Assembly: GCA_036505615.1 (NCBI GenBank)
Contig: DASXTB010000383.1
Location: forward strand, 1-10,913
Length of the DNA: 10,913 bases
Direction of reading: 5' to 3'
Origin: DASXTB01 sp036505615
GTDB taxonomy: Bacteria > Acidobacteriota > UBA6911 > JACQSX01
The position numbers were made by a program, and so were the translations under genes. This document shows positions 6,167 to 10,913 of the stretch, piece by piece. Position 1 is the first letter of the stretch, and the number at the start of each line of letters is the position of its first letter. The notes under the pieces are model-generated. The model did no database searches and was not told the origin of the DNA. It was given only the letters and a program-made list of their open reading frames with translations.

Positions 6167-8602
6167 TTACGCTGTCGCGACCGCAGGTTCGATTACCTGC
6201 TTATAGTTGCAGCCTTCTTTTTGGCAATAGCGGATCAAACCTTCTTTCTTGGTTTGGCGTTCCAGCAGAAATTTTTCTCCGCACTTGGGGCAGGGAATGG
6301 GGACCGGTTTGTACCACAAAACAAAATCACAATCCGGATAGGAGCTGCATCCATAGAACACCTTGCCGCGCTTGGACTTTTTGCCCACTACTTCGAACTT
6401 GCCGCATTTGGGGCAGGTGACTCCGGTGGACTGCTGTTTTATGTACCGGCACTCGGGATAGTTGCTGCATGCCGTGAACTCCCCGTAACGTCCGTGCTTG
6501 ATGACGAGAATCTGGCCGCACTTGGGGCACTTTTCATCGGTGGGGATGTCCGCTTTGACTTCACGCCCGCCACCGCGAGAGACGATTTTCCGGGTATTCT
6601 TGCACTCGGGATAACCGCTGCAGGCCAGAAACTCGCCGAATCGTCCTTTCTTCAACACCATCGGCTTGCCGCATTTTTCACAGGGCTCGGCCTCAATCTC
6701 CGGGGCGCCGGTTTTCGATTCCGAAGATGACTCTTTTGCCAGCTCCTTTGTGTTCTTGCACTCCGGATAGTTGCTGCAGGCCAGGAATCGGCCGAAGCGG
6801 CCCCATTTGATGACCATTTTGTTGCCGCATTTTTCGCAGACCTCGTCTGTTTGGATTTCTTCTGTTTTAAGGTTCTGCATTTTCTTCTCGGCAAGCCTCA
6901 ACTCTTTTTTGAATTCCTTGTAGAATTCATTGAGAGCGTGAATCCAGTCTTCCTTTCCCTCTTCGATTTCATCCAGCGCCTCTTCCATTCGCGCCGTGTA
7001 CTGGTAGTCGAGGATTTCCTTGAAGTGCTCCACCAGCAGGTCGGTTACCACCATGCCCGTTTCGGTGGGCACGAATTTACCCTCTTCCTTGTTTGCGTAC
7101 TCGCGATTCTGGATAACGTTGACGATCTGAGCATAGGTACTGGGGCGGCCGATTCCTTTTTCTTCGAGCGCTTTGACCAGGGTCGCCTCCGTATAACGGG
7201 GAGGCGGCTGCGTGAACTTCTGTTCCTTAGTGAGTTTGTTTACCTGTAGAGTCTCTCCCTCGGTCAATTGAGGAAGCTGCAGCAAGATTTCTCCTTCATC
7301 AGGTTCGCCAGCCGGCTCTTCATCGCGGCCCTCCTGGTAGACTTTCAGGAAGCCGTCGAACTTCAGTACTGCGCCCGAAGCCTTGAACATCACCCGGCCG
7401 GCTTCGATGTCGATCTCGGTCTGATCGAAGACGGCGGGCTCCATCTGCGATGCCACGAAGCGCTTCCAGATCAAGTCGTAAAGCCGAAATTCGTCGCGGT
7501 CCAGAAAAGGCTTTACGCTTTCAGGGGTGCGGTCGATCATGGTGGGGCGGATCGCCTCGTGGGCCTCCTGGGCGCCTTTCTGGCTCTTGAACCGAACGGC
7601 CTTGGATGGAAGGTAGGGCTCTCCATACCGCTGCTGGACAAATCCTCGCACTTCCTGCAGCGCTGAGTCAGCGACGCGAGTAGAATCAGTGCGCATGTAG
7701 GTAATCAGCCCTGCGGCGTCCTCGTCGCCCACTTCGACTCCCTCATAAAGCCGTTGCGCGATCATCATTGTGCGCTTCACCGTGAAGCGGAGCTTGCGAG
7801 CTGCTTCCTGCTGCAGCTTGCTGGTGGTAAAAGGTGGTACCGGGTTTTTCTTTTTTTCCTTTTGAGTGATGGATAATACTTTAAAGGGAACCTGGGAGAG
7901 ATGTGCTTCAATCTCATCAGCCAGTTGCTGATTGGGGACTTGAAACTTCTTGCCGTCCAACTTTACCGCTTTCGCATCGAACGGCGGCGGATTGGCGCCG
8001 CTCAAATTGGCCACGAAGTTCCAATACTCCTCAGGCCGGAAGGCTTGGATCTCGCGCTCCCGGTCCACAATCAATCGCAGCGCCACCGATTGGACGCGCC
8101 CGGCAGAGAGGCCGCGGCGCACTTTTTCCCAAAGCAGCGGGCTGATCTTGTACCCCACCAGCCGATCGAGGATGCGCCTTGCCTGCTGCGCTTCCACTTT
8201 GTGCGCGTCGATCTGTCCTGGCCTCTCGAAAGCGTTAAGGATGGCGCTCTTGGTAATCTCGTTGAACAGGACGCGATAAATCTTTTTAGAGTTTCGCTTG
8301 GATGTTTGAAGAATCTCTGCCAGGTGCTGGCAGATTGCCTCTCCCTCGCGGTCCGGGTCGGCAGCCAGATAAATGGCGGCCACGTTCGCAGCCGCTTTTC
8401 TCAAGTCATTGACGATCTTTTCCTTGCCCGGAATTATTTTGTAAGTGGGTTCGTAGTTATGTTCGACATCCACTCCCAAGGTCTTCTTGGGCAGGTCCTT
8501 GATGTGGCCCGACGAGGCTTTCACGACAAAGTCGTGTCCCAGGTACTTTCCAATCGTCTTGGCCTTGGCAGGTGATTCCACGATCACCATCGACTTAGGC
8601 AT
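6167..8602 (-). CDS. topA: DNA topoisomerase I (type IA) with five zinc ribbons
   Basis: An 811-residue type IA topoisomerase that relaxes negative supercoils by single-strand passage. The TOPRIM domain has VESPAKAKTIGKYLG (8-22, metal/acid residue Glu9) and DPDREGE (82-88). The catalytic tyrosine is Tyr302 in TYMRTDST. GLSAGRVQSVALRLI (164-178) and KGIGRPSTYA (482-491) are further core motifs. The C-terminus carries five Cys4 zinc modules: Cys589/592/609/615, 641/644/661/667, 692/695/712/718, 730/733/752/758 and 771/774/793/798. The first three are nearly repeats of each other (GRFGxFxACSxYPEC). The ATG at 8602 has a strong Shine-Dalgarno. The gene lies downstream of dprA on the same strand, a widely conserved pairing, but a repeat-rich insert of about 500 bases now separates them. 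Confidence 0.98.
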   Translation of the reverse strand: MPKSMVIVESPAKAKTIGKYLGHDFVVKASSGHIKDLPKKTLGVDVEHNYEPTYKIIPGKEKIVNDLRKAAANVAAIYLAADPDREGEAICQHLAEILQTSKRNSKKIYRVLFNEITKSAILNAFERPGQIDAHKVEAQQARRILDRLVGYKISPLLWEKVRRGLSAGRVQSVALRLIVDREREIQAFRPEEYWNFVANLSGANPPPFDAKAVKLDGKKFQVPNQQLADEIEAHLSQVPFKVLSITQKEKKKNPVPPFTTSKLQQEAARKLRFTVKRTMMIAQRLYEGVEVGDEDAAGLITYMRTDSTRVADSALQEVRGFVQQRYGEPYLPSKAVRFKSQKGAQEAHEAIRPTMIDRTPESVKPFLDRDEFRLYDLIWKRFVASQMEPAVFDQTEIDIEAGRVMFKASGAVLKFDGFLKVYQEGRDEEPAGEPDEGEILLQLPQLTEGETLQVNKLTKEQKFTQPPPRYTEATLVKALEEKGIGRPSTYAQIVNVIQNREYANKEEGKFVPTETGMVVTDLLVEHFKEILDYQYTARMEEALDEIEEGKEDWIHALNEFYKEFKKELRLAEKKMQNLKTEEIQTDEVCEKCGNKMVIKWGRFGRFLACSNYPECKNTKELAKESSSESKTGAPEIEAEPCEKCGKPMVLKKGRFGEFLACSGYPECKNTRKIVSRGGGREVKADIPTDEKCPKCGQILVIKHGRYGEFTACSNYPECRYIKQQSTGVTCPKCGKFEVVGKKSKRGKVFYGCSSYPDCDFVLWYKPVPIPCPKCGEKFLLERQTKKEGLIRYCQKEGCNYKQVIEPAVATA

Positions 8603-8609
8603 CTAAATT

Positions 8610-8615
8610 CCTCCC
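8610..8615 (-). promoter_or_regulatory. Ribosome binding site of topA
   Basis: GGGAGG on the minus strand lies 7 bases before the ATG at 8602 and supports that start. Confidence 0.75.
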
Positions 8616-8665
8616 GCCTTCCAAAATAGCATAAGAGCTGCGAATCAATGCAATAAACGAGTATT

Positions 8666-8777
8666 GGCCGCAAATGAACGAAAATGGAAGGGGCCGCAAA
8701 TAAACGCGAATGAACGCGAAGGGGCCGCAAATAAACGCGAAGGCTTCGCAAATAAACGCGAATGAACGCAAATAAAC
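8666..8777 (+). repeat. Left 10-bp-period repeat array of the GxxExxY insert
   Basis: Four imperfect units begin GGCCGCAAAT or GGCTTCGCAAAT and continue in decamers such as AAACGCGAAT and GAACGCGAAG. Unit starts are near 8666, 8692, 8722 and 8742. The segment 8692-8720 matches the minus-strand segment 9037-9009 of the other array at 27 of 29 positions, so the two arrays face each other as inverted repeats. The array begins about 60 bases upstream of topA and may carry or disturb its promoter. A 68-codon frame on the minus strand here is repeat-derived and not called. Confidence 0.85.
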
Positions 8778-8804
8778 TATTATGATTCATTTGGGGAATT
8801 GGCT

Positions 8805-9029
8805 TCAGAATATGTCCGCATAAAATTCCCCCACCAATGTCCCTTTGTACATGACTAGGGCGGGCATCTGAGCCTCCGCCGCCATTCCTCTGAGGCGAAG
8901 TTCAGTGAGCAGCGCGCGCTCGTAGACCTTTTCAAGAAATCCAGGGCCGAGCGTGTTGGCTACCTCATAAATTGCTCCTATAACCTTCCTGACTAGCTGG
9001 TTCAGTAATTCGCGTTCATTCGCGTCCAT
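8805..9029 (-). pseudogene. Truncated GxxExxY-family protein (N-terminal half only)
   Basis: From the ATG at 9029 the frame encodes 74 residues starting MDANERELLNQLVRKVIGAI. It has the family signature GFLEKVY (residues 30-36, G-x-x-E-x-x-Y), followed by YERALLTELRLRG and a VMYKG.LVGEFYADIF strand, then TGA. GxxExxY proteins (Pfam PDDEXK_3, restriction-endonuclease-like fold) are usually about 120-130 residues. The acidic residue of ADLL and the following ExK segment complete the predicted nuclease site. Here the protein stops just after ADIF, so the second catalytic part is missing and activity is not expected. The frame is open upstream to 9215 through the repeat array and into the end of dprA, but that extension is only repeat sequence. 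No Shine-Dalgarno precedes the ATG. A functional short variant is less likely. Confidence 0.75.
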
Positions 9030-9137
9030 TTGCGGCCCAATGCGTCGATTCGCGTCCATTTGCGGCCCAATGCGTTGATTCGCATCCATTTGCGGCCCAT
9101 TGCATTCGCGGCTGATTAGTTGCGTCCATGCGCGGCC
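9008..9137 (-). repeat. Right 10-bp-period repeat array, 30-bp higher-order units
   Basis: On the minus strand, GGCCGCAAAT-GGACGCGAAT-CGACGCATTG-type triplets of decamers repeat with a 30-base period. Near-identical copies lie at 9048-9077 and 9018-9047, a variant at 9078-9107, and degenerate words reach 9137. Ten-codon periodicity keeps one minus frame open, encoding repeated IGPQMDANRR. The array overlaps the first codons of the GxxExxY fragment on one side and the last seven codons plus stop of dprA on the other. There are no unique spacers, so it is not a CRISPR. Confidence 0.88.
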
Positions 9138-10222
9138 TCCAGTTTTCTTACAAATAGATTCCCCGGCAGCTTGCGCACCTGACCGTTCACTTCCAACTGA
9201 AAAAGGCGTGCGCACAGTTCCGAGAAGGACAGTCCGCTGCCCTCCAGTAGTTGATCGAAGGTGATCTCCGAATCATGGGGAATAAGATTCAACACAGCGT
9301 CATCGGGTTCCGGAGATTTAGCCTGCTTCGGCTTAGGAGAAATGATGCTGCGGAATTTGTCGGGCAATTCATCGAGAATATCTTGAGGGCATTGCACGAT
9401 CTTGGCCCCCTGCTTGATCAGGAAATTCGGTCCGAAGCTCTTCTGGGATGTGATGTTCCCGGGGACGGCGAAGACCTCTCGCCCCTGTTCCAGCGCCAAG
9501 CGGGCGGTTATCAACGAACCGCTGAATTCGGAGGCTTCGGCGATGACCGTGCCGTAGCAGAGACCACTAATGATGCGGTTGCGCACTGGAAAATTGGAAG
9601 GCGCAGGATAACATCCAGGAGGGAATTCCGAAAGGAGGCATCCTTTTTCTACGATCTCGTAGAACAGCTTCTTGTTTTCCCGCGGGTAGACGATGTCTAC
9701 TCCGTTTCCCAGCACCGCAACAGTGTTGCCGCGTGCCAGAAGAGCGCCTCGGTGGGCTGCGCCATCGATCCCTCGTGCCAGACCGCTTACAACGGTAAGG
9801 CCGCGCATCGCCAACTCGCTGGATAACCACTCGGCGGCGTGGATTCCATAACTGGATGCGCGCCTTGCGCCCACAATGGCAATCGAATCGCTGCCGGCAA
9901 GAGTGGTAGCGCCGCGCAAATAGATCAGAATTGGAGGGTCGAAGATCTGCTTCAGGAGGAGCGGATAGCGGGCGTCGTGAAAGGTCCAGATCACTGCTTC
10001 GCATTTCATGCAGCGGCGAAGAATCTGTTCGGCAGTGCGAAGGATACGACCGCTCAAGATCTCTTGTATAGCTTCAGCACTCAGTCCCAACAGCTCCAGA
10101 TGTTTACGGTCATTCCGAAATAGTGGCTCCGGGCTGCCAAATATCTTCAACAGCCGGTGCCCATTGCGCACGCCGGACGATTCCAGTCCCTGTAAGGCAA
10201 GCCAGTAGATGATTGGATCCAT
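9116..10222 (-). CDS. dprA: DNA processing protein DprA
   Basis: A 368-residue DprA/Smf protein. In competent bacteria DprA binds incoming single-stranded DNA in the cytoplasm and loads RecA; its role in non-competent species is less clear. An N-terminal helical region (about 1-75, helix-hairpin-helix/SAM-like) precedes the Rossmann-like core: IAIVGARRASSYG (114-126), VVSGLARGIDGAAHRGAL (144-161), VLGNGVDIVYPREN (170-183), FPVRNRIISGL (211-221) and VFAVPGNITS (250-259). Residues about 305-360 form the C-terminal winged-helix domain ending in KLPGNLFVRKL. The final EAAHGRN and the stop are encoded by the start of the decamer array, so the original C-terminus was probably replaced at its tip. 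No strong Shine-Dalgarno precedes the ATG at 10222. topA follows on the same strand after the insert. Confidence 0.97.
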   Translation of the reverse strand: MDPIIYWLALQGLESSGVRNGHRLLKIFGSPEPLFRNDRKHLELLGLSAEAIQEILSGRILRTAEQILRRCMKCEAVIWTFHDARYPLLLKQIFDPPILIYLRGATTLAGSDSIAIVGARRASSYGIHAAEWLSSELAMRGLTVVSGLARGIDGAAHRGALLARGNTVAVLGNGVDIVYPRENKKLFYEIVEKGCLLSEFPPGCYPAPSNFPVRNRIISGLCYGTVIAEASEFSGSLITARLALEQGREVFAVPGNITSQKSFGPNFLIKQGAKIVQCPQDILDELPDKFRSIISPKPKQAKSPEPDDAVLNLIPHDSEITFDQLLEGSGLSFSELCARLFQLEVNGQVRKLPGNLFVRKLEAAHGRN

Positions 10223-10274
10223 ACAAGATGTAACTGTGCAGGGGCCAAATTTGCGAATGAAAAAAGAAGCAAAT

Positions 10275-10336
10275 CAGCTGTCAGGTTTCAGCTCTCAGCC
10301 CTCAGGTTTGGCTCTCAGCCTTCAGCTCACAGCTTT
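10275..10336 (+). repeat. Left 7-bp-period array (CAGCTCT type, 9 units)
   Basis: Consecutive units are CAGCTGT, CAGGTTT, CAGCTCT, CAGCCCT, CAGGTTT, a 6-base GGCTCT, then CAGCCTT, CAGCTCA and CAGCTTT. All but one have the 7-base length and nearly all start CAG. The array lies 53 bases upstream of the dprA start and is the inverted partner of 10414-10490. The 52 bases between it and dprA show no clear promoter. Confidence 0.85.
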
Positions 10337-10413
10337 CAAGGAGGGCAGAAGACAGAAAACATCTAGACAGCGTTGGAACACCGATGTCAACTAATCGACA
10401 AATTCACCAGGAG

Positions 10414-10490
10414 CAAGCTGATTACTGAATGCTGACAGCTGAGAGCTCAAACCTGAGAGCTGAGAGCTGATGGCTGATGCCTGAGAGCTG
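10414..10490 (-). repeat. Right 7-bp-period array (CAGCTCT type, 11 units)
   Basis: Read on the minus strand from 10490, eleven perfect-length heptamers follow: CAGCTCT, CAGGCAT, CAGCCAT, CAGCTCT, CAGCTCT, CAGGTTT, GAGCTCT, CAGCTGT, CAGCATT, CAGTAAT and CAGCTTG. It starts three bases after the ABC ATPase stop codon and faces the left array across a 77-base spacer (10337-10413) with no coding signal. The arms could fold into a long imperfect hairpin between the ABC gene and dprA. Confidence 0.88.
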
Positions 10491-10493
10491 CCC

Positions 10494-10913
10494 CTATAGA
10501 ATCATGATGTTGCGCAGAAAATCTTTGGCGCGTTCCGTCTGCGGCTGCTCAAAAAACCGGCCCGCAGGGGAGTCTTCCACGATCTGACCATGATCGAAAA
10601 ACAGAACGCGACTGGCCACCCGGCGAGCGACGCCCATCTGATGGGTCACCAGAACCAAGGTGTATTTTTGCCGGGCAAGCCCCTCGATCACTTCCACCAC
10701 TTCCATCACCAGTTCCGGATCCAGGTTGGATGTAGGCTCATCGAACAAGATCGCCTCGGGCCGCATCGCCATGGCGCGGGCGATGGCCACGCGCTGCTGC
10801 TCGCCGCCGGAGAGCTGGCGCGGATAACGATCTTCCATTCCGCGCAAGTTCACCTCTGCCAGTAATTGGAGCGCGCTTTTCTCTGCATCTGCACGCGTCT
10901 TTCGCAGAACCCG
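10494..10913 (-). CDS. ABC transporter ATP-binding protein, polar amino acid type (partial)
   Basis: The C-terminal 139 residues of an ATPase whose 5' part lies beyond the window edge, so the Walker A region is not seen. Counted from the edge: signature LSGGEQQRVAIARA (34-47), Walker B AILFDEP (54-60), D-loop SNLD (62-65) and switch His91 in LVTHQM. The tail (HGQIVEDSPAGRFFEQPQ, then DFLRNIMIL) resembles the GlnQ/HisP polar-amino-acid group, whose members power uptake through a membrane permease with a binding protein. Substrate cannot be inferred. The frame is open to 10913; the GTG at 10853 is an internal Val codon, not a start. The stop is TAG at 10494-10496, directly followed by a heptamer array. 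Confidence 0.92.
   Translation of the reverse strand, partial: RVLRKTRADAEKSALQLLAEVNLRGMEDRYPRQLSGGEQQRVAIARAMAMRPEAILFDEPTSNLDPELVMEVVEVIEGLARQKYTLVLVTHQMGVARRVASRVLFFDHGQIVEDSPAGRFFEQPQTERAKDFLRNIMIL

Noticed and set aside
6053..6730. Plus-strand open frame (225 codons) starting in the gap next to topA
   Set aside because: Mostly antisense to the zinc-ribbon end of topA, with no recognisable domain and no Shine-Dalgarno.
8584..8790. Minus-strand 68-codon frame with FAFIRVYLRSLRVYLRPLRV-like translation
   Set aside because: Its sequence is a translation of the decamer array and it overlaps the topA start; the periodicity is that of DNA words.
9018..9107. Possible CRISPR array because of a 30-base periodicity
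   Set aside because: Units are contiguous and similar throughout with no unique spacers, and there are no cas genes.
10209..10394. Plus-strand 61-codon frame over the left heptamer array
   Set aside because: Ser/Gln/Leu-rich output of CAGCTCT repeats, overlapping the dprA start on the other strand.

Overview
This 10.9 kb stretch of bacterial chromosome has moderately high GC and tightly packed housekeeping and accessory genes. No rRNA or tRNA marks the lineage. The combination of a dprA-topA pair, a GxxExxY-family remnant, a secreted glutaminyl-cyclase-like M28 enzyme and intergenic gaps full of short-period repeats suggests an acidobacterium-like soil bacterium. That placement is inference and needs a phylogeny of TopA or EF-G.

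Layout: (1) 12-2105, minus: a complete EF-G-type GTPase of the EF-G-2-like subgroup. (2) 2209-3144, plus: a secreted M28-fold protein with the motifs of glutaminyl-peptide cyclotransferase, followed by a hairpin terminator. (3) 3362-4561, plus: a secreted P1-family (DmpA-type) self-processing aminopeptidase. (4) 4805-5839, plus: an unrecognised multi-spanning membrane protein with an apparent internal duplication. (5) 6167-8602, minus: DNA topoisomerase I with five C-terminal Cys4 zinc ribbons. (6) 8666-9137: a repeat-bounded insert carrying the first half of a GxxExxY gene. (7) 9116-10222, minus: dprA. (8) 10494-10913, minus: the 3' part of an amino-acid-type ABC transporter ATPase that runs off the window.

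The genes do not form one pathway. EF-G, TopA and DprA are core information-processing proteins, and dprA next to topA is a common bacterial arrangement. The two plus-strand enzymes are probably exported and act on peptides, one on N-terminal glutamine and one as an aminopeptidase.

The most unusual content is between the genes. All four gaps above about 240 bp hold a pair of related repeats in inverted orientation, and each gap uses a different sequence family: an AACCACGG-type pair (4605-4716), a TACGGGCG-type palindrome pair (5895-6038), 10-bp-period arrays around the GxxExxY fragment (8666-9137), and 7-bp-period arrays (10275-10490). Two further short 7-bp-period arrays lie just upstream of plus-strand starts (3320-3340, 4754-4788). 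The decamer insert is the best candidate for an undescribed mobile or repeat-propagating element. It separates dprA from topA and supplies the last residues and stop codon of dprA.
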